Below, one piece after another: positions 44,067-52,961 of a stretch of DNA of 64,000 nucleotides (its first letter is position 1; the number at the start of each line of letters is the position of its first letter). The notes under the pieces are model-generated. The model was given only the letters and a program-made list of their open reading frames with translations. It was not told the DNA's origin and made no database searches. Source of the stretch: Bdellovibrio sp. ZAP7. GTDB taxonomy: Bacteria; Bdellovibrionota; Bdellovibrionia; Bdellovibrionales; Bdellovibrionaceae. Location of the stretch: contig NZ_CP030082.1 of NCBI RefSeq assembly GCF_006874645.1, forward strand, positions 1,054,001-1,118,000, in the 5' to 3' direction. Made by a program: the position numbers and the translations under genes.

Positions 44067-46289
44067 ATGAAGAACGGCGACTCTCACAATCATCACCAAC
44101 ACCATCATCACCAAGGGCCGATACTTAATGATATGCCTTCCATTGCAGATGTCACTTCATCGAAGGCTAACATCACTTATACATGCCCAATGCATCCCCA
44201 AATCAGGCAGAATAAGCCTGGTAATTGTCCAATCTGCGGGATGAGTCTTGAACCTTTAGAACCTGCACTTGAAGAAGGCGAAGATCATGAACTTTCAGAC
44301 ATGAATCGCCGATTCAAGGTTTCTCTAATCTTTACGATACCTCTGGTTTTACTTGCTATGGCTGAAATGATTCTGCCATTCAAGATACATGATCTATCCG
44401 GTGCTATTTCATTAAATTACTTTCAATTAATTTTGGCCACTCCAGTAGTTCTATGGTCTGGATATCCGTTATTTCAGCGAGGCTGGATTTCTCTCAAAAC
44501 GTTGCAACTCAATATGTTTACTCTCATTGCATTAGGGACAGCGGTTGCCTATGTATACAGTTTAGTTGCGACACTATTGCCAGCGCTATTCCCTGAAGTT
44601 ATGAAGAATCAGCATACTGGAGAAGTTGGCGTTTATTTCGAGGCAGCTGCTGCTATCATCACGCTGGTACTATTAGGACAGGTTCTTGAACTGAGAGCTA
44701 GGAAGCAAACATCAGGAGCGATTAAAGCTCTATTAGGGCTTGCTCCGAAAATGGCTTTGCGAATTCGTGATGATAAAGAAGAATTCGTCGAATTGTCTCG
44801 AATCGTAATCGAGGATTTACTCAAGGTTAAGCCTGGAGAAAAAGTTCCAGTCGATGGCGTGGTTGTGCAAGGGCAAAGTTCCATTGATGAATCCATGATT
44901 ACTGGTGAACCGATTCCTGTGGAAAAAGAAATGGGTTCTAAAGTAACAGGGGGAACACTCAATGGCACTGGTACTTTTGTTATGAAGGCTGAAAAGGTTG
45001 GATCAGAAACACTACTTTCGCAAATTGTGAAGATGGTTTCAGAGGCTCAGCGAAGTCGAGCACCGATCCAGAAAGTTGCTGACATAGCTTCGAGCTATTT
45101 TGTTCCCGCTGTGGTTGTAATAGCAATCATCGCATATCTTGTTTGGTATTTTGTTGGACCGGAACCAAGAATGACTTATGCCCTGGTCAATGCCATTGCT
45201 GTCTTAATTATAGCTTGTCCCTGCGCTCTTGGATTGGCTACGCCAATATCTATCATGGTGGGAGTCGGCCGGGGTGCGCAGAATGGTATTCTTATTAAAG
45301 ATGCAGAAGCGCTAGAGATTTTCTCGAAGATTAATACTTTAGTTGTGGATAAGACCGGAACACTCACGGAAGGAAAGCCAACGTTATCGAAAGTTATTTC
45401 TACCGCGAACCTTTCTGAAAATGAAGTTTTGAAAATCGCAGCTGCTCTCGAGCGCTCCAGTGAGCACCCCCTTGCACAAGCCATTACAAAGGGTGCTCAA
45501 GAGAGACAAATCAATCTTAATATCGAAGTTAAAGAGTTCATCTCCACAACCGGCAAGGGAATCTCGGGAAATTTAGAGGGGAAAAAGTATTCAGTCGGTA
45601 ACATTAAATGGGCTTCAGAATTAGGTTTCGATTTGAGTAAGTACAATGATGATGTTGAGAAGCTTAGAAAAGATGGTCACACAGTCATGGTACTTATGTC
45701 GGCAACGGAAGTTTTGGGCTTTATTGCTGTTGTGGATCAAATCAAAGTGACAACTTCAGAAGCAGTTCGAACACTTCAAGATAATGGTATCGAAGTGATT
45801 ATGCTTACCGGCGACAATAAAGTGACTGCTATGGCTGTAGCCGAAAAAGTTGGAATAAAAAATGTTATTTCTGACGTACTGCCAGATCAAAAAAGAAGTA
45901 TTGTTCAAGATCTACAGAAACAGGGTCGCATTGTTGGCATGGCTGGAGACGGCGTAAACGATGCTCCAGGATTAGCTCAAGCCCATGTTGGTATAGCAAT
46001 GGGGCATGGTACTGACGTGGCCATTGAAAGTGCCGGCGTTACTTTAATTAAAGGAGATTTGATGGGCATCGTAAAGGCCCGAAATCTTAGCTCCGCTACG
46101 ATGAAAAATATTCGCGAGAATTTATTTTTTGCCTTTATTTATAACTTTGCGGGTGTTCCGATTGCAGCCGGAGTTTTGTATCCATCTCTAGGAATTCTAT
46201 TAAGTCCTATGTTCGCGAGCGCTGCAATGGCATTAAGTTCTGTATCTGTCATTGGAAACGCTCTTAGATTAAAGCGAACTTCGATCTGA
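44067..46289 (+). CDS. CopB/CopA-type P1B ATPase with His-rich N-terminus and metal-binding domain
   Basis: About 740 residues. I chose the ATG at 44067, with GAGG upstream; the frame is open from 44016 and would overlap the [2Fe-2S] gene. The N-terminus is [11 protein letters not shown], then [20 protein letters not shown], a YHS-like heavy-metal-binding domain. [27 protein letters not shown] and [11 protein letters not shown] follow. The class usually exports Cu+/Cu2+ or Ag+. Two Cu-ATPases in tandem is typical of strong copper resistance loci. Confidence 0.88.
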   Translation: MKNGDSHNHHQHHHHQGPILNDMPSIADVTSSKANITYTCPMHPQIRQNKPGNCPICGMSLEPLEPALEEGEDHELSDMNRRFKVSLIFTIPLVLLAMAEMILPFKIHDLSGAISLNYFQLILATPVVLWSGYPLFQRGWISLKTLQLNMFTLIALGTAVAYVYSLVATLLPALFPEVMKNQHTGEVGVYFEAAAAIITLVLLGQVLELRARKQTSGAIKALLGLAPKMALRIRDDKEEFVELSRIVIEDLLKVKPGEKVPVDGVVVQGQSSIDESMITGEPIPVEKEMGSKVTGGTLNGTGTFVMKAEKVGSETLLSQIVKMVSEAQRSRAPIQKVADIASSYFVPAVVVIAIIAYLVWYFVGPEPRMTYALVNAIAVLIIACPCALGLATPISIMVGVGRGAQNGILIKDAEALEIFSKINTLVVDKTGTLTEGKPTLSKVISTANLSENEVLKIAAALERSSEHPLAQAITKGAQERQINLNIEVKEFISTTGKGISGNLEGKKYSVGNIKWASELGFDLSKYNDDVEKLRKDGHTVMVLMSATEVLGFIAVVDQIKVTTSEAVRTLQDNGIEVIMLTGDNKVTAMAVAEKVGIKNVISDVLPDQKRSIVQDLQKQGRIVGMAGDGVNDAPGLAQAHVGIAMGHGTDVAIESAGVTLIKGDLMGIVKARNLSSATMKNIRENLFFAFIYNFAGVPIAAGVLYPSLGILLSPMFASAAMALSSVSVIGNALRLKRTSI

Positions 46290-46292
46290 CAA

Positions 46293-46325
46293 AAAAAAGA
46301 GGGTGGAACTTCACCCTCTTTTTTC
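46293..46325. terminator. Bidirectional rho-independent terminator
   Basis: AAAAAGAGGGTG pairs with CACCCTCTTTTT around GAACTT, followed by T's on the plus strand and by a T-run on the minus strand. It ends both the rightward copper operon and the leftward YtkA-like gene. Confidence 0.88.
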
Positions 46326-46682
46326 CTACTTCAATACCGAAATTGAAAGTGGAATGGTTTTTAACTCACCTTTATCAATGAGCTGAATCCATACTCTGTA
46401 ATCACCGTCTGTTGGAAATGTTGCATGTAGCATTCCAGTATTTGGAGCGCTTCCTTCCATAGGGTGAACATGCGTTAGCTCATCGCCGTCAGGGGATACA
46501 GCGATAACGTGAGCAAAAGCACCTAAGTAAGGCGTAATTTCAGGAGCTTGACCATCTTCTCTAGTAATTTGGAAGTTAAGCATAGCCTGCCACGGTATCT
46601 TTATTCGAAGCAAAGCGTAAGTAAGAAAGATTTTTGATGTATTCCTTAAAGAAGGGACTATAGGGAAAACGCTTCCGATCAT
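46326..46682 (-). pseudogene. YtkA-like periplasmic domain gene, 5' end replaced by recombinase sequence
   Basis: The frame from 46326 to about 46610 encodes a YtkA-like domain (NFQITREDGQAPEITPYLGA, FAHVIAVSPDGDELTHVHPM, LHATFPTDGDYRVWIQL). Upstream of that the minus frame runs antisense to the serine recombinase, and no signal peptide can be found. The gene therefore lost its 5' end at a junction near 46.60-46.62 kb. An internal ATG at 46583 could still give a short cytosolic product. Confidence 0.65.
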
Positions 46683-48360
46683 TGATGCTCTGGGAATACT
46701 TCCGCGCTCTAATAACCCTGAGGAAACCGGGATAAGATCCGGTCGATGGAATTACACAGCTGTTCGCGATATTCTTGTAAACCCAGCGTATGTTGGTCTG
46801 AAGGAAGTAAATAAAAAGAACAAGGGCAAAGATCCTGAGATGTTAAAGCCTTGGCAGCAATATCAAGTGGTAAAAGCTTCTTGGCCTGAAATTATCGAAA
46901 AGAAAGTTTTTGATCAAGTTCAAGAGATTCTAGAGGAGAATGCAAAGTTTGAACGTAGAAAGTTGGAAGAGGCCGAAAGACGTGTCTTCCTGTTATCTGG
47001 AATTCTCCGCTGTGGAAAGTGCGGACGGCCTCTTAATGGACAGTCGGCACATGGAGAAAAGGAAGTTCATAGATATTATGCTCATTCTTATAAAAGAGGG
47101 AGTTCAAATGCGTGTTCATTTAAAAGAGTAAGGGCTGATGAAATCGAGGATGTTGTGATTAGCTATCTTACAAATGTCATTTCCCGAGCTGGATATATGA
47201 ACGGTATAGAAGCGAACCTAAGATCAATCGCGAATGAAACTCCCGAAAATGTTGCGGATCAGATTGCAAAGGTCAAAAGTGCACTCGCTGAGGTGGAGGC
47301 TGAAATCAAGGCGACATTTAAATTACAACTTAAAGCTTCCCCAGGTACCGAGGCGGCTCAGTTGGCGGTTGAACATCTAGAAGTTCTCGGTAAGAAAAAG
47401 AAACAGTTGAACTCTGTATTAGGTAGCCTCAGTGAGCAAGAAGAGACCGTGATTGATACTAAAGGAATATTAAGAGCGATCCAAAACCGCGTTGCCGAGT
47501 TCAAAAAGGGCTTTCCTAAAGCAAACGCGTTTCTGAAGAGACGTCTACTACGAAAAGTTCTCAAAGAACTTGTTCTAACAGATCAAGGCCTCGAAACGGC
47601 CTTTAATGTCGATCTCACTAATCCGAATCAGGTTATGGATGATTCAATGTCTTACGAACATGGAAAGCTTCTTCAATTTAAAAATAAAAGAGTAATGGCT
47701 GATATCGAAAACAGACCACCAGAAATGCCCCTTCGGGCTACTGGGTCTGATTTTATTCCGTCGTTTGATTTATTGCTTAATGATGGAAATGGATGCCTGA
47801 TCGGTGGAATGCGCAAATCCGACATCGCCCATGATATTATTAAGGTTTTTTCAATCTGGAAGCCATCAATTTATGAAGTAGCGGCCCCTTTATATCAAAA
47901 AGGCCTCTCCATTACCGAGATCGCAAATGAGACCGGACTTAAGAGAACTGCCATCTGGGAAGCTCTCAAGAGCAAGCGCGACGAACTGCATCCAAAAGCC
48001 CCAATTCCTTACGAGCGTTGGCGCAAAGGTCATAAGCGAACAGGGGCGAAGCCTCCCTATGGCTTTTGCTTTCTTCAAGGCGAGGTGGTCCATCACCCCA
48101 ATGAGTACCCAACACTTCTTTTGATCCATAACCTATGGACTAGAGGCAGCGACATCATGTCCATTCTGGCGGCGTTAAGTGTCAAGCGGCTTAAGTCTCG
48201 AACGGGTAGGGACTGGAGTTATGGCGTCATTAAAGCCATCATAAAACGCATCGACGCTGGTGCAATTGTCCTTCGCTCGAGAAAGCTAGTTCTTTCAGAG
48301 GACTTTCTAAAGGGAATGTCTTCACAACAAAATTCATCAACTAAAAAGAAAAAGAGGTAA
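46621..48360 (+). pseudogene. Large serine recombinase lacking its catalytic domain, with duplicated-type C-terminal domain
   Basis: The frame opens after a TAA at 46618-46620, immediately inside the recombinase domain (KIFDVFLKEGTIGKTL ... RWNYTAVRDILVNPAYVG). It continues with a zinc ribbon (LRCGKCGRPLNG ... SSNACSF), a coiled coil, then a second unit: the HTH GLSITEIANETGLKRTAIW and a second recombinase-like domain (PPYGFCFLQGEVVHHPNEYP ... RLKSRTGRDWSYGVI). The resolvase catalytic domain with its nucleophilic Ser is absent. An ATG at 46840 could start a 506-residue product. The last ~200 residues are homologous to the modules at 3.5 and 33.6 kb. Confidence 0.75.
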
Positions 48361-48362
48361 CT

Positions 48363-48575
48363 GTGAATCTCACAAATCTCATCCTCTGGAGTGCAGGTTT
48401 TATTACGGCATTGGCCGGAGTGCAGAACATAGACACTATTCAGCGTGGTATCTTAAAGGCTCAGGCAAGGCTCGTTTATGAGTCTCGGACTGAAACCTGG
48501 GGCTCACCGAAATTCTTAAAAATTAGTAACAGTCATTCTGTTTCTGAATCAAAAAAGGTTCCCAAAAGGAACTGA
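48363..48575 (+). CDS. Small membrane-anchored protein of the cassette (module 3)
   Basis: 70 residues from a GTG two bases after the recombinase stop, with AAAAGAGG upstream. Hydrophobic N-terminus LILWSAGFITALAGV, then AQARLVYESRTETWGSPK, then a polar tail. Third member of the family also seen at 4096 and 34205. The consistent pairing with the recombinase tail suggests a functional link. Confidence 0.7.
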   Translation: MNLTNLILWSAGFITALAGVQNIDTIQRGILKAQARLVYESRTETWGSPKFLKISNSHSVSESKKVPKRN

Positions 48576-48578
48576 TTA

Positions 48579-48605
48579 TTGGCCAACCCTGTTTGGGTTG
48601 GCCAA
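48579..48605. terminator. Hairpin between cassette 3 and arsC
   Basis: TTGGCCAACCC (48579-48589) pairs perfectly with GGGTTGGCCAA (48595-48605), loop TGTTT. It separates convergent genes. U-tracts are poor, so its efficiency is uncertain. Confidence 0.45.
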
Positions 48606-48612
48606 GCTGATC

Positions 48613-49026
48613 TTAAAAATGCAGCTTAGAGAAATCCTCCAGCTTAGAGCGTATGGAATCTCTTGCTGATCTAAATGCTTCCAATTTTTTATCTTCTGGT
48701 GCTGAGGCGGGGTCGGGAATTGGCCAATGAAGTTTTTTAGCTTTCGCGGAGGACAGCACTGGACACACCTCTTCTGCGCATAAGGTAATGACATAGTCTA
48801 AATTGACAAAAAACTTTGGAGACAGTTCATCGTAAAATTTAGAATAGTTTTTTGAAATATCAATGCCGACTTCTTTTAAAACTTCAATGGCATAAGGCTG
48901 AACTTTGCCGCTCGGTTGAGACCCTGCACTTTCGATTTCTGCTTTGTCGCCGAAGATAGATTTCGCAAGACCCTCTGCAAGTTGACTACGGGCTGAATTC
49001 GCTACACATAAAAAAAGTATTTTCAT
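48613..49026 (-). CDS. arsC: Arsenate reductase, thioredoxin-coupled LMW-phosphatase type
   Basis: 137 residues. The N-terminal P-loop CVANSARSQ holds the nucleophilic Cys. The redox pair Cys-x5-Cys is seen in [11 protein letters not shown], and the IPDPAS loop gives the general acid Asp. It reduces arsenate to arsenite for export by the Acr3 permease. It is the last gene of the leftward ars operon, 17 bases after arsH. Confidence 0.92.
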   Translation of the reverse strand: MKILFLCVANSARSQLAEGLAKSIFGDKAEIESAGSQPSGKVQPYAIEVLKEVGIDISKNYSKFYDELSPKFFVNLDYVITLCAEEVCPVLSSAKAKKLHWPIPDPASAPEDKKLEAFRSARDSIRSKLEDFSKLHF

Positions 49027-49043
49027 TTTAAGTTTCCTGACTA

Positions 49044-49748
49044 CTAGATTTTATCTAGATTCACTTTAATTTTTTGTTCTCGTCTTTCGCTATAGCGATC
49101 TACTAAAAAGTCCCGAACGTCTCGCGTAAGATAAGTAAATCGCATTAGTTCTTCCAGAACATCAACAACGCGATCTCTATACGAGGATGGCTTCATTGTC
49201 CCATTCTCATTAAACTCATTGTCAGCTTGGGCAACGGAGGACTGATTGGGAATCGTGAGCATTCTCATCCATCGCCCAAGAATTCTAAGAGTATTTACCG
49301 CATTAAATGATTGTGAGCCGCCAGAAACTTCCATCACTGCCAAGGTACGTCCCTGCGTTGGTCTGACAGCGCCAATGCTGAGCGGAATCCAGTCGATTTG
49401 ATTTTTCATAACGCCAGAGATATTTCCGTGCATTTCTGGCGATACCCACACTTGTCCTTCAGACCACTGACTGAGCTCTCTAAGCTCTACCACTTTTGGA
49501 TGTTCATGTGATTCCTGATCAAAGACGGGAAGATCTTTCGGGTCATAGAAGCGAACCTCTGCGCCCATCAATGTTAGAATTCCTCCTGCCTCTTCTGCCA
49601 GAAGACGAGATAATGATTTTGCTCGTAGCGATCCGTGTAAAATGAGAATTTTGTCTGGATGCCTTGATGATAACAAATGCTCAGCGGTGGGCTTCAGGTT
49701 GAAGGTCTCTTCGCTGAGATATTCAGGGAAATTGTTCTGTTTACTCAT
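49044..49748 (-). CDS. arsH: ArsH NADPH-dependent FMN reductase
   Basis: 234 residues. [20 protein letters not shown] is the flavodoxin-like FMN-phosphate loop, [20 protein letters not shown] and [18 protein letters not shown] are ArsH signatures, and the C-terminus is helical. ArsH oxidises trivalent organoarsenicals or protects against oxidative stress. Its start overlaps the acr3 stop by four bases. Confidence 0.92.
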   Translation of the reverse strand: MSKQNNFPEYLSEETFNLKPTAEHLLSSRHPDKILILHGSLRAKSLSRLLAEEAGGILTLMGAEVRFYDPKDLPVFDQESHEHPKVVELRELSQWSEGQVWVSPEMHGNISGVMKNQIDWIPLSIGAVRPTQGRTLAVMEVSGGSQSFNAVNTLRILGRWMRMLTIPNQSSVAQADNEFNENGTMKPSSYRDRVVDVLEELMRFTYLTRDVRDFLVDRYSERREQKIKVNLDKI

Positions 49749-50812
49749 TGAGTACTCCTAGAGGCCTTTTGGGGAGTGAAATATCGTTTTCTTATCCAAA
49801 GGGAGACTGACACCAGCCCAATCAATACAGGAACCTCAACGAGTGGCCCTATAACTGCTGCGAATGCAGCGCCATGACCTATTCCGAAGGTAGCGATTGC
49901 AATGGCAATTGCGAGTTCGAAGTTATTAGAGGCCGCCGTGAAGGAAAGCGTCGCTGATTGACTATAGTCCGCGCCAGATTTTTTGCTCATAATAAAAGAG
50001 AACAAAAACATTATTACGAAGTACACAGTCAGTGGGATCGCAATACGAACTACATCCATTGGTAGTCGGATGATTTGTTCTCCTTTAAGCGAGAACATTA
50101 AAATAATTGTCATTAAAAGAGCAATCAGCGTGACAGGGCTAATTTTAGGTAAAAAAACATTCTCGTACCAGGCATCGCCTTTTTTACCGCGTAAAATCTT
50201 TCGTGTTAAGTAGCCGGCAGCGAAAGGCACGCCAAGATATAATAAAACAGCGTGAGCAACTTCAGTCATGGAAAGATCAATGTCGGTTTCCTGCAGTCCT
50301 AACCAATTCGGCAAAATCTTAAGAAAGAAAACAGCATATGCCGGAAACAGTATAATTTGAAAAATCGAATTAAAGGCAACAAGCCCGGCGCAGTATTCTC
50401 TATTTCCATCAGCTAAATCATTCCATACAAGTACCATAGCAATACAGCGGGCAAGGCCAATGAGGATGAGCCCAATCATGTACTCCGGATAGCCACGCAA
50501 GAATATTATTGCTAACGCAAACATAAGGGCCGGGCCAAGCACCCAGTTTTGAAGAAGTGAAAGCATAAGAATCTTTTTATTTCGAAAGACAAAACTTAGT
50601 TCTTCATATTTAACTTTGGCCAGAGGGGGATACATCATAAGGATCAAGCCAATCGCTATTGGAATCGAAGTTGTTCCGATGCTCATCTGATTTAGTGTTG
50701 GAACAACTCCAGGCACGAAGTATCCGAGTGCAATTCCTACGAACATTGCGAGAAAAATCCAAAGAGTTAAAAAACGATCTAGAAAGGAAAGTCTTTTTTG
50801 GTTCATCAGCAT
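49745..50812 (-). CDS. acr3: Arsenite efflux permease ACR3
   Basis: 355 residues and ten membrane helices. [19 protein letters not shown] contains the conserved Cys of ACR3 transporters, and [20 protein letters not shown] and [16 protein letters not shown] match the C-terminal half. It exports arsenite driven by the proton motive force. The start ATG overlaps the stop of the merR-type gene (ATGCTGATG). Confidence 0.93.
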   Translation of the reverse strand: MLMNQKRLSFLDRFLTLWIFLAMFVGIALGYFVPGVVPTLNQMSIGTTSIPIAIGLILMMYPPLAKVKYEELSFVFRNKKILMLSLLQNWVLGPALMFALAIIFLRGYPEYMIGLILIGLARCIAMVLVWNDLADGNREYCAGLVAFNSIFQIILFPAYAVFFLKILPNWLGLQETDIDLSMTEVAHAVLLYLGVPFAAGYLTRKILRGKKGDAWYENVFLPKISPVTLIALLMTIILMFSLKGEQIIRLPMDVVRIAIPLTVYFVIMFLFSFIMSKKSGADYSQSATLSFTAASNNFELAIAIAIATFGIGHGAAFAAVIGPLVEVPVLIGLVSVSLWIRKRYFTPQKASRSTQ

Positions 50813-51210
50813 TTTCCCTCAAAACAATCGGTAATGCGACAGCAAGCCACGGCTTCTTTACTCTTGGCACATGCGCGGTCGATTTTTTTCAGCGCAGTTC
50901 TAATCTTTTCTAAGTCTTTTATTTTTTCTTCGACCTCTTGAAGCTTCAGTTCGGCTAAAATTTGTACGTCGCCACAGGTTGCTTTGGGATTGGTATTTAT
51001 GTGTAGAAGCTCTTGAACTTCTTTAAGGGTAAATCCGAGCTCCTGCGCGCGTTTGATAAATCGAATGCGCTGCACATCTTCGGTTGGGTACTGTCTAAAA
51101 CCGGTTTTTGCTGAAGGTTTTTTAATCAAGCCTTTGCGTTCGTAGAATCGAATTGTTTCTACTCCTACAGAGGCTTCAGCTGCTAGTTTTCCAATAGTGT
51201 TTTGCTTCAT
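50806..51210 (-). CDS. MerR-family thiophilic-metal regulator, first gene of the ars operon
   Basis: 134 residues. [20 protein letters not shown] is the MerR HTH. The metal-sensing cysteines are at 79 (KATCGDV), 114 (RACAK) and 123/124 (VACCRI). The 35- and 9-residue spacings equal those of the Hg(II) sensor of Tn21 MerR (82, 117, 126). An additional Cys pair ends the protein (DCFEGKC). It overlaps acr3 and probably drives the operon from the promoter at 51217-51247. Whether Hg(II), As(III) or another ion is sensed cannot be told. Confidence 0.85.
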   Translation of the reverse strand: MKQNTIGKLAAEASVGVETIRFYERKGLIKKPSAKTGFRQYPTEDVQRIRFIKRAQELGFTLKEVQELLHINTNPKATCGDVQILAELKLQEVEEKIKDLEKIRTALKKIDRACAKSKEAVACCRITDCFEGKC

Positions 51211-51216
51211 ATAAGA

Positions 51217-51247
51217 AGTTTAAACTCCGTACCATGGTACGGAGTCA
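51217..51247 (-). promoter_or_regulatory. MerR-type promoter with 19-bp spacer and operator palindrome
   Basis: On the minus strand a TTGACT -35 (51242-51247) and a TTAAAC -10 (51217-51222) are separated by 19 bases. The spacer is nearly all a perfect 22-bp palindrome, ACTCCGTACCATGGTACGGAGT (51223-51244), cut here as ACTCCGTACCA / TGGTACGGAGT. This is the overlong spacer and dyad that MerR regulators untwist, and the half-site CCGTAC equals the mer operator core. Confidence 0.88.
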
Positions 51248-51288
51248 AGGCTAATAGCAAAACTTGGTCAAAACGAAATAATGGATGT

Positions 51289-51867
51289 TCAGCTGTGCTT
51301 TAGAACACAGCATTTATTCTTTAGATATGCTTCCGCTCGAGTGATGAGCATTGGATCAAATATGAGGTAAACGTGAAGGGAGGCGACGATCACCGCTCCA
51401 GGAAGTACTTGCATTGCAATTAGTTTTGAAAGTTCAGGAACCTCAACAGATATTGCTGCATTCAGGTGCCACGCCTCATTCGGCAAGGCTGCAAATGCCA
51501 AAGTCAAAGCCGCCACCCTTAATGTTGTGAGGGTGATGTGTACGAGATATTCATTTGATGGCAAGCCACCCAAGGTCGCTCTGCTTTCGTTCTCATTCAG
51601 AACATCGAGTACTTCGGTTACTAGGTCAAAAGCGAGTATGGCTAGGGTGACCCATAGAATGTAACTTTGTAGTCCAATCCAATATACAAGAATGATGGTG
51701 GGTACAAATAGTACAGCTCTAAGAGTATGGGTGATGTGTTCGAATTTCGAATCTTTGCGTTCTTGCAGCCGAAATTTCCAGAGATGATAGTAGATCCCAT
51801 CGAAGGCTGATAGAAAAAGGAATACTAATAGTATCCAAGAGCTTGCGGTCATAAGTGTTTGATTCAT
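51289..51867 (-). CDS. Uncharacterised membrane protein
   Basis: About 192 residues from the ATG at 51867 with AAGGAG upstream. Five predicted membrane helices; scattered His residues (YYHLW, HITHTL, VHITL, WHLNAA, SLHVY) could coordinate metal or haem. No family is recognised. A TGTGCA-N6-TGCACg dyad lies in its promoter, similar to that of the neighbouring arsR, so it is likely metal-regulated. Confidence 0.6.
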   Translation of the reverse strand: MNQTLMTASSWILLVFLFLSAFDGIYYHLWKFRLQERKDSKFEHITHTLRAVLFVPTIILVYWIGLQSYILWVTLAILAFDLVTEVLDVLNENESRATLGGLPSNEYLVHITLTTLRVAALTLAFAALPNEAWHLNAAISVEVPELSKLIAMQVLPGAVIVASLHVYLIFDPMLITRAEAYLKNKCCVLKHS

Positions 51868-51883
51868 GAGAACTCCTTCTTTG

Positions 51884-51901
51884 TGTGCAGGCATATGCAC
51901 G
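51884..51901. promoter_or_regulatory. ArsR-type dyad TGTGCA-N6-TGCACG
   Basis: TGTGCA (51884-51889) and TGCACG (51896-51901) sit 17 bases before the membrane-protein start. The same pattern lies over the arsR start region at 52264-52281. Confidence 0.6.
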
Positions 51902-51916
51902 CATTTGGATAAATTT

Positions 51917-52252
51917 TTACGGACAACAGTCTTTAATTGCGCGATCTACTTTTTGGAAAAGAGCAGACACTTTCGTGCGGAAACCATTGGCATCAATTTC
52001 AAAATAAGAATTACGCGAAATCTTTTCGTGCTTAAGGAGTCCGGTTTCCACCAAGTTGTGGAGGTGTCGCGAGAGGACAGAGCGATCTTTCTTTATACTT
52101 TTTGCAACTGTCGCGACGTCAGATTTTCCATTGATCAAAAGAAACTTCAGGATTTCTATGCGAACAGGCTCGGCCAATGCTTTAAAGAATTGAGAGTCAA
52201 AGACTTCTACGAGATCTCTTAAAGCGTTTTGTTTCTTTTGGGTTGCTGTCAT
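51917..52252 (-). CDS. ArsR-family regulator 1
   Basis: About 111 residues from the ATG at 52252; upstream in-frame ATGs to 52282 overlap the operator. FFKALAEPVRIEILKFLL and KKDRSVLSRHLHNLVETGLL form the ArsR winged helix. It has a C-terminal CC pair (KDCCP), and no CxCxxC-type site in the recognition region. It likely represses itself and the membrane protein downstream (51867). Confidence 0.8.
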   Translation of the reverse strand: MTATQKKQNALRDLVEVFDSQFFKALAEPVRIEILKFLLINGKSDVATVAKSIKKDRSVLSRHLHNLVETGLLKHEKISRNSYFEIDANGFRTKVSALFQKVDRAIKDCCP

Positions 52253-52263
52253 GCTTAACATTA

Positions 52264-52281
52264 TGTGCATTTGTATGCACA
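52264..52281. promoter_or_regulatory. ArsR-type dyad TGTGCA-N6-TGCACA
   Basis: Perfect inverted repeat TGTGCA / TGCACA with a 6-base centre overlapping the 5' end of the regulator frame. Confidence 0.65.
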
Positions 52282-52516
52282 CGTCAAGTTTTAATGAAAT
52301 CTGAGACGAATTTCGGACATCAGGTTCTTAAGAAAATGGCAGCAGTCACAATATAACAACGAAAAGCTCAGTAAATTACATCCAGAATGTTCATTTTTAC
52401 TTGAATTGTTAAGTTGAAAGCTGCGAATCTCAATAGATTGGTAGATAAGAGGCGAGATCTGAAATTTTCAGATTCTCACTTGTCTTTCAATATTTAGACA
52501 AAGCTAGACATTTTGC

Positions 52517-52541
52517 CTGCATATTTGCATATAAGTGCAAC
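52517..52541. promoter_or_regulatory. Repeat-rich ArsR/SmtB-like operator candidate
   Basis: TGCATAT and GCATAT repeats followed by GTGCA lie just before the ATG of the second ArsR gene. Resemblance to SmtB/CadC operators is loose. Confidence 0.35.
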
Positions 52542-52542
52542 T

Positions 52543-52956
52543 ATGCATGTTATAACTATTGAGCCTCACCAACTTTTCCAATCCCTTTCCGATCTTACTC
52601 GTTTAAGAGTTGTAAGACTTTTGGCTTCGTCTAAGGAAGTGGCATGTCTTTGTGAACTTTCGCAATGTCTGGGGGAGCCAGAATATAAGCTGTCACGCCA
52701 CCTAAAACAATTGCGTCAAAGCGGTCTTCTATCTGCTGAGAAGGAAGGGCGATGGATTTATCATAGTATTCCATCGGCGGAAATAGACCTTCAGGCTCTG
52801 TTTAAGTTCATTTCTAAAATTCCGGATTCCAGCGGAGTTTTTGCCGAAGATTTGAAGCGATTCCAAAAATGTATTGCAGCTCGGAAGGGTGGACGATGCA
52901 TTATTGCTCCGAGCGAAATTTTTCCACAGAAAAAAACGAAGAAAGTAAGAGCCTGA
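52543..52956 (+). CDS. ArsR/SmtB-family metal sensor 2
   Basis: About 137 residues from the internal ATG (an upstream TTG is open at 52513). HQLFQSLSDLTRLRVVRLL, then ACLCELSQCL, a Cys-rich recognition-helix site as in ArsR/CadC, and YKLSRHLKQLRQSGLL. The gene ends 5 bases before the FTR1-like permease gene and probably regulates it. Confidence 0.85.
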   Translation: MHVITIEPHQLFQSLSDLTRLRVVRLLASSKEVACLCELSQCLGEPEYKLSRHLKQLRQSGLLSAEKEGRWIYHSIPSAEIDLQALFKFISKIPDSSGVFAEDLKRFQKCIAARKGGRCIIAPSEIFPQKKTKKVRA

Positions 52957-52961
52957 AATTT

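Noticed and set aside
46840-48360. Functional serine recombinase
   Set aside because: The N-terminal catalytic resolvase domain with its Ser nucleophile is missing, so strand exchange is not possible without another protein.
50806-51210. Complete mercury resistance operon
   Set aside because: The regulator and promoter are mer-like, but no merA, merT or merP occurs in the window.
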